Source: Prevotella sp.
GTDB taxonomy: Bacteria; Bacteroidota; Bacteroidia; Bacteroidales; Bacteroidaceae
Direction of reading: 5' to 3'
DNA: 64,000 nucleotides
Assembly (NCBI GenBank): GCA_017619445.1
Contig: JAFZSI010000076.1
Span: 41,744 to 105,743, forward strand
Positions 18,011-26,614 of the stretch are shown here, piece after piece; the first letter of the stretch is position 1; each line of letters begins with the position of its first letter. Made by a program: the position numbers and the translations under genes. The notes under the pieces were generated by a model that saw only the letters and a list, made by a program, of their open reading frames with translations, ran no database searches and was not told the DNA's origin.

Positions 18011-19105
18011 TCAGAACCAATTCATCAGCACGCGGAGATAGGCGGTCAGTTCGGCGGCCATTTTCTGATGCTGCCACAAACTGGGATGCCAGTCGGCGCC
18101 ATAATAGAGTTCGCCCGTCTGCGGGGTAAAGTCAAAGCGATAGACTTCGTAGTCGCCGTTTTTGTTGGCATCCTCCTTAATCTGGTCGAGCGTCTTTCGT
18201 TGCAGTTCCATTTCCTTGCCGTTGAGCATACAACCGGTAAGCAGCACTATCTTGGCTTTGGGATAATGGCCGCGCACGGTAGCGAGAAACTTGCGGTATG
18301 CCTGGTCGAACAGTTTGATGTCGAAGTTGGGTGTCGAGAGGTCGTTGGTGCCAAGGTTGATGCACACCAGGTCGGGCTGGAAGCGGCTGAAGTCCCACCG
18401 CTGCTTGAATTCGTTGAAGAGCGTGTATTCATACTGTGCCGGCATACAGTCTTTGTTGCCCGTGCGGGGGCCGTTGTAGTTGCGGTAGATGCCTATGCCA
18501 CTACGCGCCACGACCCAATGCTGCGCGTCTAACTGGCGGGCAGCCTCAGCGGCGTAGGAGTAGTAGTGGTTTTCGGTTTCATATTCAAAGTGGTTGTTCT
18601 TGTCAATACTTTCGTTGCCGTATCCGCAGGTGATGCTATTGCCGATGAACTCTATTTTGCGCTCAGGCAACTGCGGTGCGTCGGCCAGGCTGCGGCCTTG
18701 GTCGAGAATGAAGCCTCGGAAAACGGGTTTCAGGTCGAGGCCCTCAACGATATACATCAGCCGCACGGTGTGCTGACCGTCGGGCAGCGCCATGGCCAGC
18801 GTGACCACCGAGTCGCGGGGCGCGTTGAAGCCTACCTTAAACGGCTCTGCCCCGTCTATCTGCGCCATGAAGTAACCGCTCTTGGGCTTGGCCATCATTT
18901 TGAGCGACGTGCCATAGAACGAAGCGATGATTTGCGTGCCCGGATAGGTGAACGTGGGCGCGTCGGGGTTGGCAAAACTAATGCGGCCCGTATAGACGAT
19001 GCGCGGGTCGCTGGGTTTGACTATTTGTCCTTTCACGGGGATGGTCGAGGCCGCAGCCGCCATGGCCATTGTCAAGGCCAGAAGTGACAGAAATGCTTTT
19101 TTCAT
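18011..19105 (-). CDS. SGNH/GDSL esterase, carbohydrate esterase family 2-like
   Basis: About 364 residues starting at ATG 19105 (MKKAFLSLLALTMAMAAAAS, a signal peptide); the longer frame to 19183 would overlap its own promoter. An N-terminal jelly-roll (residues about 20-140) is followed by an SGNH domain: block I FIGNSITCGYG (Ser nucleophile), block III INLGTNDLS, and block V DWHPSLWQHQ (Asp and His). This two-domain layout is that of CE2 acetyl-xylan esterases, which remove acetyl groups from xylan and glucomannan. Secretion to the periplasm or surface fits with the GH10 xylanase at 32 kb. It is transcribed divergently from nagB. Confidence 0.82.
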   Translation of the reverse strand: MKKAFLSLLALTMAMAAAASTIPVKGQIVKPSDPRIVYTGRISFANPDAPTFTYPGTQIIASFYGTSLKMMAKPKSGYFMAQIDGAEPFKVGFNAPRDSVVTLAMALPDGQHTVRLMYIVEGLDLKPVFRGFILDQGRSLADAPQLPERKIEFIGNSITCGYGNESIDKNNHFEYETENHYYSYAAEAARQLDAQHWVVARSGIGIYRNYNGPRTGNKDCMPAQYEYTLFNEFKQRWDFSRFQPDLVCINLGTNDLSTPNFDIKLFDQAYRKFLATVRGHYPKAKIVLLTGCMLNGKEMELQRKTLDQIKEDANKNGDYEVYRFDFTPQTGELYYGADWHPSLWQHQKMAAELTAYLRVLMNWF

Positions 19106-19139
19106 AATGAAGAAAATAAAAATGTTGATTTTCTGAGGG

Positions 19140-19169
19140 CAAAGATAACAAAAAAATAAGTGCATCAAA
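19140..19169 (-). promoter_or_regulatory. Promoter for the CE2-like esterase
   Basis: Minus strand: TTTG (19166-19169), 18-base spacer, TATCTTTG (19140-19147). It faces away from the nagB promoter 20 bases further on; the two may share regulation. Confidence 0.65.
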
Positions 19170-19187
19170 TAAAAAAATGACAAAATG

Positions 19188-19220
19188 TTTCGTGTTTTTC
19201 GTGCTCATGTTGTATTTTTG
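19188..19220 (+). promoter_or_regulatory. Promoter for nagB
   Basis: TTTC (19188-19191), 21-base spacer, TATTTTTG (19213-19220). It lies inside the longest open frame of nagB, supporting ATG 19260. Confidence 0.65.
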
Positions 19221-19259
19221 CAGCAGATTTTTCGGAAAACATCAAAAAAACAGAAGATT

Positions 19260-20054
19260 ATGAGACTAATTATTGAGAACGATTACCAACGCATGTCGCA
19301 ATGGGCGGCAGAGCACGTTATCAAACGCATCAACGAGGCAAAGCCTACGGCTGAGAAGCCGTTCGTTTTAGGACTTCCCACGGGCAGCTCGCCCGAGGGC
19401 ATGTATGCCTGCTTGGTGAAGGCCAATAAAGAGGGCCGCGTGTCGTTCAAGAACGTGATTACGTTCAACATGGACGAGTATGTGGGCCTGGCCGAGGACC
19501 ATCCCGAGAGCTACCACTCATTTATGGCCCGCAACCTGTTTGACCACATCGACATCAAGAAAGAGAACATCCACATCCTGAACGGCAATGCCGAGGATCT
19601 GGCTGCCGAGTGCGCTCACTATGAGCAGATGATAAAGGAGGCTGGCGGCATCGACCTGTTCCTTGGAGGCATTGGCCCCGACGGTCACATTGCCTTCAAC
19701 GAGCCCTACTCAAGCCTGAGCAGCCGCACCCGCGTGAAGACACTCACCACCGACACCATCATCGCCAACTCGCGTTTCTTTGACAACGATGTGAACAAGG
19801 TGCCCAAGCTGGCACTCACCGTGGGTGTAGGCACCGTGATGGATGCCCGCGAGGTGATGATTCTGGTGAACGGACACCACAAGGCCCGCGCGCTGAAGGC
19901 TGCCGTAGAAGGAGCCGTGACACACGAGTGGACCATCAGCGCCCTGCAGATGCACCAGCACGGCATCATCGTTGCCGACGAGCCTGCCTGCGACGAGCTG
20001 AAGGTGGCCACCTACAAGTATTTCAAGGACATTGAGAAGGACAACCTCATTTGA
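19260..20054 (+). CDS. nagB: Glucosamine-6-phosphate deaminase
   Basis: Converts glucosamine 6-phosphate to fructose 6-phosphate and ammonia, the last step of amino-sugar breakdown. The 264-residue protein from [17 protein letters not shown] has [15 protein letters not shown] (phosphate loop), [21 protein letters not shown] with the general-base Asp, and [17 protein letters not shown] with the catalytic His. The frame is open to 19185, but the promoter at 19188-19220 excludes that start. The next gene, GH97, lies 151 bases downstream across micro-repeats. Confidence 0.95.
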   Translation: MRLIIENDYQRMSQWAAEHVIKRINEAKPTAEKPFVLGLPTGSSPEGMYACLVKANKEGRVSFKNVITFNMDEYVGLAEDHPESYHSFMARNLFDHIDIKKENIHILNGNAEDLAAECAHYEQMIKEAGGIDLFLGGIGPDGHIAFNEPYSSLSSRTRVKTLTTDTIIANSRFFDNDVNKVPKLALTVGVGTVMDAREVMILVNGHHKARALKAAVEGAVTHEWTISALQMHQHGIIVADEPACDELKVATYKYFKDIEKDNLI

Positions 20055-20090
20055 GCCTCGGAATTCGGACACAGAATGAGTTATTTGAAA

Positions 20091-20175
20091 TGGAGTTAAC
20101 GGGAGTTAGCGGAAGTTAGCGGGAGTTAGCGGACAAATGCTTCTTATCTCCTAATTTCCTCTCTCCTCTTATCAT
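20091..20175 (+). repeat. GGAGTTAGCG 10-mer repeats followed by a CTCTCCTCTT tract
   Basis: GGAGTTAACG and near-copies repeat about four times (20092-20132), ending in GCGGACAAATG, then CTTATCTCC and TTTCCTCTCTCCTCTTATC. The first part and its GACAAATG end are shared with 12869-12915; the second part is the pyrimidine phrase inserted in several genes of this window. Confidence 0.85.
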
Positions 20176-20205
20176 TATCTTCGGTATGAAACTGAAGGAC
20201 ACGCA

Positions 20206-22170
20206 ATGATTATGCGCAAACTTATTTCCATTCTACTGATATGTTGGGCCACGGCAATCGTGGCCCAACCCGTTTCGGTGCAGTCGCCCGACGGAAGGCT
20301 GACAGTCACCGTGAGCAACGACAACCACCGCGCGTGGTACGAAGTGACCTACGACGGTGTGACCGCCGTCCAGAAATCGGGCCTCGGACTGAAAACCAAC
20401 ATCGGCGACCTGACCGAAGAACTCACCATGACCAGCCACCACAGCAGCACCGTGACCGACTGCTACGAGATGGACCGTGTGAAAGCCTCGCACATCAACT
20501 ACGAGGCCAACCGCATTGACGTTGATTTCATCAATGCGCAAGGATTGTGCATGACGGTGGTGTTTCAGGTTTCGAACAACAACGTGGCCTTCTGCTACCA
20601 AATGCCGCGACCAGAGAAAAACAACCCCAAGTGCGCCGTCATCTACAGCGAGGCATCGGCATTCCGCCTGCCCGACGCCACCACAACCTTTCTCTCACCG
20701 CAAATCAACGCCATGGCCGGCTGGGAGCGCACCAAGCCCAGTTATGAGGAGGACTACGAGGTGGAACAGCCCATGCAGCGGGCTTCGAAGTTCGGCGAGG
20801 GCTACACATTTCCGTGCCTGTTTAAAATAGAACCCTCTCTGTGGCTCCTTATCAGCGAGACAGGCGTGTCGAGCAGTTACTGCGCCTCGCACCTGAGCGA
20901 TTTCAAACCCGACGAGGGCTACACCATTGCCTTCCCGATGGAGGGTGAGAACAACGGTGTGGGTAGTGCTTTCGCTGCCGTTTCGTTGCCGGCGCAGACA
21001 CCCTGGCGCACGATTACCGTGGGCACAGACCTGGCCCCCATCGTTGAGACCACCATTGCCTACGACGTGGTGAAACCGCTCTACGAGCCGTCGAAGAAAT
21101 ACGAGGGCGGGCGCTACACATGGAGCTGGCTCATCTGGCAGGACCAGAGCATCAACTACGACGACCAGGTGAAGTTCATCGACCTTGCCTCTGCAATGGG
21201 CATCGAGTATTGCCTGGTTGACAACTGGTGGGATACGCAGATTGGCCGCGAACGCATTGCCGAACTGAGCCGCTATGCCCAGAGCAAGGGTGTCAGGCTG
21301 ATGCTGTGGTACAACAGCAACGGCTACAGCAACGACGCTCCGCAGACTCCACGCGACTGCATGAGCACCGCCATTGCCCGCGAACGCGAGATGAAATGGC
21401 TGCGCAGCATTGGCGTGGTGGGCATCAAAGTGGACTTCCTTGGCAGCGACAAACAGGAGACCATGCGCCTCTATGAGGACATACTGAGCGACGCCAACCG
21501 CTACGGGCTGCAGGTGATTTTCCACGGCTGCACCATTCCGCGCGGATGGGAGCGCATGTATCCCAACTATGTGGCCAGCGAGGCCGCACTGGCCTCGGAG
21601 AATGTGTTCTTCAGCGAGGGCCATGCCCGCACCGAAGGCTTCGAACTGACCATTCACCCTTTCTGCCGCAACACCTTGGGCGCATTCGACTGGGGCGGAG
21701 TCATCATGAACCGCTACATCAGCAAAGACAACAAGAGCCGTCACCCTCGCTACACCAGCGACGTGTTTGAAATGGCTACGGGCATCACCAACCAGACGCT
21801 CGTTCAGTGCATTGCCATGCAGCCCAACAACCTGAACGAACTGCCGCAGTTTGAGATGGACTTCATACGCCAGCTGCCCACGCAGTGGGATGAGACGCGC
21901 TTCATCGACGGCTACCCCTCGCGCTACGTAGTGCTGGCACGCCGCCACGGCAACGACTGGTATGTGGCTGGGCTCAACGGCACCGACCGCGCCATGACGC
22001 TCACCCTGCAACTGCCCATGCTTGCAGGAAAGACGGTCAGCCTCTACACCGACAATCCCAAGCGCAAGGGTGAGATTGTGTCCACTTCTGTGCTCAAACA
22101 ACAAAAAATCGGGCGCGACGGCAACGTGAAATTGACCATTCAACCCATGGGCGGCATTATTTTGAAGTAA
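20206..22170 (+). CDS. Glycoside hydrolase family 97 (alpha-glycosidase, retaining type suspected)
   Basis: A 654-residue secreted enzyme; signal peptide MRKLISILLICWATAIVA, with ATG at 20206 or 20212 as start. N-terminal beta-sandwich PVSVQSPDGRLTVTVSNDNHRAWYEV, then a TIM barrel with RYTWSWLIWQDQSINYDDQVKFIDLA and GIKVDFLGSDKQ. GH97 enzymes are calcium-dependent alpha-glucosidases (SusB, inverting) or alpha-galactosidases (retaining); Asp410 in KVDFLG fits the nucleophile of the retaining group, which is inference. The C-terminal all-beta domain ends GRDGNVKLTIQPMGGIILK. It probably acts in the periplasm. It may be co-transcribed with nagB; a degenerate TATCTTCG lies at 20175. Confidence 0.88.
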   Translation: MIMRKLISILLICWATAIVAQPVSVQSPDGRLTVTVSNDNHRAWYEVTYDGVTAVQKSGLGLKTNIGDLTEELTMTSHHSSTVTDCYEMDRVKASHINYEANRIDVDFINAQGLCMTVVFQVSNNNVAFCYQMPRPEKNNPKCAVIYSEASAFRLPDATTTFLSPQINAMAGWERTKPSYEEDYEVEQPMQRASKFGEGYTFPCLFKIEPSLWLLISETGVSSSYCASHLSDFKPDEGYTIAFPMEGENNGVGSAFAAVSLPAQTPWRTITVGTDLAPIVETTIAYDVVKPLYEPSKKYEGGRYTWSWLIWQDQSINYDDQVKFIDLASAMGIEYCLVDNWWDTQIGRERIAELSRYAQSKGVRLMLWYNSNGYSNDAPQTPRDCMSTAIAREREMKWLRSIGVVGIKVDFLGSDKQETMRLYEDILSDANRYGLQVIFHGCTIPRGWERMYPNYVASEAALASENVFFSEGHARTEGFELTIHPFCRNTLGAFDWGGVIMNRYISKDNKSRHPRYTSDVFEMATGITNQTLVQCIAMQPNNLNELPQFEMDFIRQLPTQWDETRFIDGYPSRYVVLARRHGNDWYVAGLNGTDRAMTLTLQLPMLAGKTVSLYTDNPKRKGEIVSTSVLKQQKIGRDGNVKLTIQPMGGIILK

Positions 22171-22240
22171 AAAAACGCCTTTCTGTCGAATAGAAAGCGC
22201 AAAAATATGTAAAATGGGGGCTTAGTTGCGTTTTTATGCG

Positions 22241-22248
22241 TAACTTTG
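22241..22248 (+). promoter_or_regulatory. -7 box for the M6 protease gene
   Basis: TAACTTTG in TGCGTAACTTTGCACCCC, very like the metY box. It overlaps a TTG that would otherwise extend the reading frame, so translation must start at ATG 22294. Confidence 0.6.
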
Positions 22249-22293
22249 CACCCCATTTATTTACAAACTATAGTTTATCCACTACATCGAAGT

Positions 22294-24591
22294 ATGAGAA
22301 AAGTATTCATCACCTTGTTACTGATTGGACTGGCCACCACAACCGCACTGGCCATTCCCGCAAAACCCAGCCTATGGAAAACCATCAGACTCGCTAACGG
22401 AACAGAAGTGCGCGCACAACTGCGCGGCGACGAGCACGCTCACTTCTGGCAGGATGCCGACGGCAAATGCTATACCGAGCAGAACGGTGCCTTCGTGCTC
22501 ACCGATGCTGCCACCATTGCCCAAAGGGCTTCTGCACACCGCGCAATAGTTGCCAAAAAACAACAGAAACGCATGAGCAAACTCATGCGACGCTCGCCCC
22601 GCAAAGTGGGCGGAGCCACTGGCAACGACTACACTGGCCCCAAGAAAGGACTCATCATCCTGGTGGATTTCGACGGCACTCCGTTTCAGGAAAGCAACGA
22701 CCAAGAGCTCTTCGACCGAATAGCCAACGAGGAAAACTTCACGCACGAAGAAGGCTTCAAGGGCAGTGTGCACGACTATTTCCTAGCACAGAGCGGCGGA
22801 GTGTTCGACCTGACATTCGACGTTGTGGGTCCCGTTCACCTTGAAAAGCCATATTCCTACTACGGCGCGAATAATTCAAATGGTGATGACAAGAATCCTC
22901 ACATCATGGTGCGTGAAGCCTGCACGGCCGTTGACGAGGATGTGAACTTTGCCGACTACGACTGGGACGGCGATGGCGAGGTCGATCAGGTGTTTGTGCT
23001 CTACGCAGGCATCAACGAAGCAGTGGGCGGCCCGGCCAACACCATCTGGCCACACGAATACTATCTCTCTGGCTATAATACCTGGACCACCGATTACACC
23101 CTCACACTCGATGATGTAAAAATCGACACCTACGCCTGCAGCAGCGAGCTGACCACAGGCTATTCCAACGATTATGTCATCGACGGCATCGGAACCATCT
23201 GCCACGAGTTCTCTCACTGCCTGGGATTCCCCGACTTCTACGACACCGCCGGTGGTGGTAATTTCGGCATGAGTTCATGGGACTTGATGGACCAGGGCAG
23301 CTACAACGGCAGCTATCGCGGCTTTGTGCCCGCAGGCTACTCAAGCTATGAGAAATGGTGCGCAGGATGGTTAGAGCCCATTGAGCTCACCGAGGACACC
23401 GAGGTGACCGACTTGCAACCGCTCAGCGATGGCGGCGATGCCTACGTCATTTACAACGAAGCCCATCCCGACGAGTTCTTCCTCTTAGAGAACCGCCAGA
23501 AAATCAATTGGGATAAAGAACTGCCCGGCAAAGGCCTCTTAGTGATTCATGCCGACTACGACAGCGAGATTTGGGAATGGAACGTTGTCAATACCACCAT
23601 CACCAAAGACAACTATAGATCCTATTACGGTACCTCCTATCCTAATGGAGGTCCGCTCAACGACCACATGAGACTCACCATCGTTCCAGCAGACAACAAG
23701 ACTGGCGCCTATGATATGAGCAAGGATACATACCCCAACAGCAAACTCGACAGTCTGACCAACTATTCGAAACCCGCCTTCACCCTCTACAACGAGAATA
23801 CCGACGGTACGAACCTGCTCAATAAGGGCGTTTACAACATCAAGCAGAACAGCGACAAAACCATCAGCTTCAAGTTCAAGGCCAATCCTTATAACCAGGG
23901 AGTTGACCCCGTTGATCCCGTTGATCCCGTTGACCCCGTTGACCCCGAGATTCCCGAAGAGAACATCATTTTCCATGAGACGTTCGACAAGTGCGACGGC
24001 ACCGGCGGCAACGACGACAAGTGGACCGGCAGCCTGGGGTCGAAGGATAAGTTCAATCCCGACAACGAAGGCTGGCAAACGGGAGCCTATATTCAGTTTG
24101 ACACAAACGTTTCCTACGGATGCGACCGCTGCGCGCGCTTCGGCACCAGCCAGTTGACAGGACTGGTGATGACACCCAACTTCACCCTCAACGGCGAAGC
24201 CAAGTTCGTTGCGAAAATTGCACCTTGGGGCAACGACTCGGAAAACGCAATTCAGATATACTATGCGCCCGAAGGCATCACCGACTCCAACGAGCTGGTG
24301 GAACTCTTCAACGGCAACCTGACCTCGGGTCAGTGGAACGAGATTACGCTCACCGTCAACGGCAACGGAAGCAACTACATCCTCTTCGACCCCAAGCTAC
24401 GTCTGTTCATCGACGATGTAATGATATACATTGAGCAGAACGAAGACCCGACGGGCATCACCAACGCCATACCGAAAGTACAGCCCATCGGAGGGCGCAT
24501 CTACACCCTCGACGGCCGTTTCGCTGGTCTCACGTTCGACTCCCTGCCTCACGGAGTTTATATCATCGACGGGAAGAAAGTAGTTAAATAA
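22294..24591 (+). CDS. Secreted M6-family metalloprotease with sorting tail
   Basis: A 765-residue protein with signal peptide MRKVFITLLLIGLATTTALA. Zinc site HEFSHCLGFPD (His304, Glu305, His308, Asp314) followed by FGMSSWDLMDQGSYNG is the M6 (immune inhibitor A-like) signature; DWDGDGEVDQVFVLYAG is a likely calcium loop. After the catalytic domain comes a linker of four VDP repeats (about residues 535-550), encoded by tandem GTTGA(T/C)CCC units, then a lectin/MAM-like beta domain and the tail IYTLDGRFAGLTFDSLPHGVYIIDGKKVVK-type end, resembling Bacteroidetes type IX sorting tails. It would digest extracellular proteins. Start chosen as above. Confidence 0.88.
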   Translation: MRKVFITLLLIGLATTTALAIPAKPSLWKTIRLANGTEVRAQLRGDEHAHFWQDADGKCYTEQNGAFVLTDAATIAQRASAHRAIVAKKQQKRMSKLMRRSPRKVGGATGNDYTGPKKGLIILVDFDGTPFQESNDQELFDRIANEENFTHEEGFKGSVHDYFLAQSGGVFDLTFDVVGPVHLEKPYSYYGANNSNGDDKNPHIMVREACTAVDEDVNFADYDWDGDGEVDQVFVLYAGINEAVGGPANTIWPHEYYLSGYNTWTTDYTLTLDDVKIDTYACSSELTTGYSNDYVIDGIGTICHEFSHCLGFPDFYDTAGGGNFGMSSWDLMDQGSYNGSYRGFVPAGYSSYEKWCAGWLEPIELTEDTEVTDLQPLSDGGDAYVIYNEAHPDEFFLLENRQKINWDKELPGKGLLVIHADYDSEIWEWNVVNTTITKDNYRSYYGTSYPNGGPLNDHMRLTIVPADNKTGAYDMSKDTYPNSKLDSLTNYSKPAFTLYNENTDGTNLLNKGVYNIKQNSDKTISFKFKANPYNQGVDPVDPVDPVDPVDPEIPEENIIFHETFDKCDGTGGNDDKWTGSLGSKDKFNPDNEGWQTGAYIQFDTNVSYGCDRCARFGTSQLTGLVMTPNFTLNGEAKFVAKIAPWGNDSENAIQIYYAPEGITDSNELVELFNGNLTSGQWNEITLTVNGNGSNYILFDPKLRLFIDDVMIYIEQNEDPTGITNAIPKVQPIGGRIYTLDGRFAGLTFDSLPHGVYIIDGKKVVK

Positions 24592-24610
24592 AAATTTTCT
24601 AGCTTATAAT

Positions 24611-24761
24611 ATTCATGGGAGTTAGCGGGAGTTAAATGAATTCTGCGAATTCATTGGGAGTTAATGGAAGTTAGCGGACAATAGCAAAACTATTGTCAGT
24701 TAACTCCCTGAGCGGTCGCAGACCGCGATAACTTCAGTTAACTCCCGATAACTCCATGAAT
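24611..24761. repeat. Cluster of hairpins within a long imperfect inverted repeat
   Basis: Outer arms ATTCATGGGAGTTA (24611-24624) and TAACTCCATGAAT (24749-24761). Inside are three perfect hairpins: AATGAATTC-TGC-GAATTCATT (24635-24655), GACAATAG-CAAAA-CTATTGTC (24677-24697) and GCGGTC-GCA-GACCGC (24712-24726). GGAGTTAGCG-type 10-mers fill the left side and their complements the right side. It follows the M6 protease and could end its transcript. Confidence 0.85.
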
Positions 24762-24972
24762 AATTCAGGTTAGAAAATTCAATCGTAAAACCGCGAGATA
24801 AATTTTTATTTCGCGGTTATATTTTTCCAAAGCATTGCGTTAGAAAAACAAACCTATGGGTTACGACAACAACTCACTGCTTTACGAGCAAATTTTCTAG
24901 AGAATTTCAACGTATCTCATAGCGCCCCATTTTGCATGTCGCAGAATGGGGCGCTATTTTTTGCAGTTATTT

Positions 24973-25004
24973 CTTGGAAGTCTCGGTCTTTTTTCATATT
25001 TTTG
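24973..25004 (+). promoter_or_regulatory. Promoter for the lipoprotein / radical SAM operon
   Basis: CTTG (24973-24976), 20-base spacer, TATTTTTG (24997-25004). The predicted leader is about 31 bases. Confidence 0.55.
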
Positions 25005-25041
25005 CGGCGACAACATGTAGAAGCAAACAACTTGCAGACGA

Positions 25042-25260
25042 ATGAAGAAACTGTTAATGAAACTGGGCTCAGCCGCACTGCTGATGTTAGGGTTCTCGAG
25101 CTGCATATTCCAGCCCAAGCTCTACGGGTCGCCGCCCTGCCTGTATGGACCGCCGCCAGAGTTCAATGACTCGGTCAACGAAGTGGTTCCCGAGGAAGAA
25201 CAAAGTGCAGAGGGCGACAGCACGACTATCGGTGCCACGTTTAAAGAGGTTAAGGAATGA
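25042..25260 (+). CDS. Radical-SAM-associated small lipoprotein, copy 1
   Basis: A 72-residue protein with a lipoprotein signal (MKKLLMKLGSAALLMLGFSSC, lipid-attachment Cys21). Right after the cysteine come two copies of a short motif: LYGSPP (27-32) and LYGPPPEF (34-41). The rest is acidic (NEVVPEEEQSAEGD). Its stop overlaps the start of the radical SAM gene by 4 bases (ATGA). From memory, such lipoproteins next to SPASM enzymes were described as the rSAM/lipoprotein system (TIGR04133/TIGR04134) in Bacteroidetes; whether the lipoprotein is the substrate is unproven. Expected in the cell envelope, lipid-anchored. Confidence 0.82.
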   Translation: MKKLLMKLGSAALLMLGFSSCIFQPKLYGSPPCLYGPPPEFNDSVNEVVPEEEQSAEGDSTTIGATFKEVKE

Positions 25261-26351
25261 CTGACAGCCACGATTACCACCACCTGGGGCTGCGCAAACG
25301 CGTAGGGCTTGAAATCGCAAGGCTGATGCACAACAACATTGCAAAGGAACACCCGCTGCAACAGTTGTTCTGGGAATCAACGCTGCGCTGCAACCTGCAT
25401 TGTCGCCACTGCGGCAGCGACTGCCGCCGTGAAGCCGGACGTGAGGACATGCCCGTGGAGGATTTCTTGCGGGTACTTGACAGCGTGAGCCGCCACTACG
25501 ACCCGCACAAGGTGTTTGTCATCATCTCGGGCGGCGAACCGCTGATGCGCGACGACCTGGAGCAGTGCGGACGCATGATTTACGAGCGCGGATTTCCGTG
25601 GGGAATGGTCACCAACGGCCTCTATCTGACACCCGAGCGGTTTCGCGGACTGATGGATGCCGGTCTGCACTCCATGACGGTGAGCCTTGACGGTCTGGAG
25701 CAGAGCCACAACTGGATGCGCGGCCACAAAGACAGCTTTGCGCGCGCCTCGGCAGCCATCGACCTGATGGTGGCTGAGCCAAGGCTGGTGTTCGACGTGG
25801 TGACGTGCGTCAACCGCCACAACTACCATGAGCTGGCTGACTTGCGCGAGTTCTTGATTAAGAAGGGTGTACGCCAGTGGCGCGTCATCACCGTCTTCCC
25901 CGTAGGCCGCGCCGCCACCGACAACGACATGCGGCTCTCGGCCAGTCAGTTCAGGGGCGTGATGGACTTCATACGCGAGACCCGAGCCGACGGACGCATC
26001 ATGGCCAGTTACGGCTGCGAAGGATTCTTAGGAAAGTTGGAGCACGACGTGCGCGACTACTTCTACCACTGCGAGGCGGGCATCACCGTGGGCTCCGTAC
26101 TCATAGACGGCAGCATCTCGGCGTGCACAAGCATTCGCTCAAACTACCATCAGGGCAACATCTACAAGGACGACTTCATCGACGTGTGGGAGAACCGCTT
26201 TGAACCCTACCGCAACCACGAGTGGATGCGTCAGGGCGAGTGTGCTGACTGCAAGTTGTTCCGCTATTGTCAGGGCAACGGCATGCACCTGCGCGACGAC
26301 AACGGACAACTGTTATTGTGTAACCTGCATAGACTGGAGGACAAAGAATGA
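25257..26351 (+). CDS. Radical SAM/SPASM enzyme of the rSAM-lipoprotein system
   Basis: A 364-residue enzyme. The S-adenosylmethionine cluster motif CNLHCRHC uses Cys45, Cys49 and Cys52, and SGGEPLMR is the next conserved strand. The C-terminal SPASM domain has the cysteine set CEAG, ACTSIR, GECADCKLFRYCQGN and LLCNLH, enough for one or two auxiliary 4Fe-4S clusters. SPASM enzymes usually modify peptides (thioether or carbon-carbon bonds) or mature other enzymes. Both neighbouring genes encode small lipoproteins with LYGxPP motifs and overlap it by 4 bases on each side, so all three are translated together. The enzyme is cytoplasmic, so any modification must come before export. No peptidase or transporter gene is adjacent. 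Confidence 0.88.
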   Translation: MTDSHDYHHLGLRKRVGLEIARLMHNNIAKEHPLQQLFWESTLRCNLHCRHCGSDCRREAGREDMPVEDFLRVLDSVSRHYDPHKVFVIISGGEPLMRDDLEQCGRMIYERGFPWGMVTNGLYLTPERFRGLMDAGLHSMTVSLDGLEQSHNWMRGHKDSFARASAAIDLMVAEPRLVFDVVTCVNRHNYHELADLREFLIKKGVRQWRVITVFPVGRAATDNDMRLSASQFRGVMDFIRETRADGRIMASYGCEGFLGKLEHDVRDYFYHCEAGITVGSVLIDGSISACTSIRSNYHQGNIYKDDFIDVWENRFEPYRNHEWMRQGECADCKLFRYCQGNGMHLRDDNGQLLLCNLHRLEDKE

Positions 26352-26596
26352 AAAAGAACATACTTCATGCCATCAACAGTATTCTGGGCAGCTTGTTAGT
26401 GCTGCTCGGCTTCACCTCGTGCAAGACCACCTCAAGCAGCCAGAGCAGTAGCAACGAAGCGCCGGTTATCATTGAGAATCCACCCCAAAAACTGCTCTAC
26501 GGCGCACCACCCGCGGAGTACAGATATCCAGGCAAGTCAGAACCGAAGAAAACGCTCTACGGTCCTCCTCCCAGCGTTTACCGAGAAACGAGGTAG
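26348..26596 (+). CDS. Radical-SAM-associated small lipoprotein, copy 2
   Basis: An 82-residue lipoprotein; signal ending LLGFTSC with lipid-attachment Cys25, a Ser/Thr/Gln-rich spacer, then two repeats 20 residues apart, LYGAPPAEY (50-58) and LYGPPPSVY (70-78). The second stands almost at the C-terminus (RETR follows). It shares the motif but little else with the 72-residue lipoprotein on the other side of the radical SAM gene. Its ATG overlaps the radical SAM stop (ATGA). Followed by a very strong inverted repeat that probably ends the operon. Confidence 0.82.
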   Translation: MKKNILHAINSILGSLLVLLGFTSCKTTSSSQSSSNEAPVIIENPPQKLLYGAPPAEYRYPGKSEPKKTLYGPPPSVYRETR

Positions 26597-26614
26597 CAAG
26601 GTATTTACAATTAT

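Larger units (their letters stand above)
24592..25041. other. 450-bp gap with hairpin cluster and palindrome-family copy
   Basis: The gap holds no gene. It contains a hairpin cluster at 24611-24761, an AAATTTTCTAGAGAATTT palindrome at 24890-24907 preceded by GGTTACGACAACAACTCA (a phrase repeated at 53949-53965), and the promoter of the lipoprotein/radical SAM operon at 24973-25004. Confidence 0.75.

Noticed and set aside
20695-22143. Long open frame (482 codons) on the minus strand opposite the GH97 gene
   Set aside because: It is fully antisense to a clear enzyme gene, has no recognisable motif and no promoter; it follows from codon bias of the sense strand.
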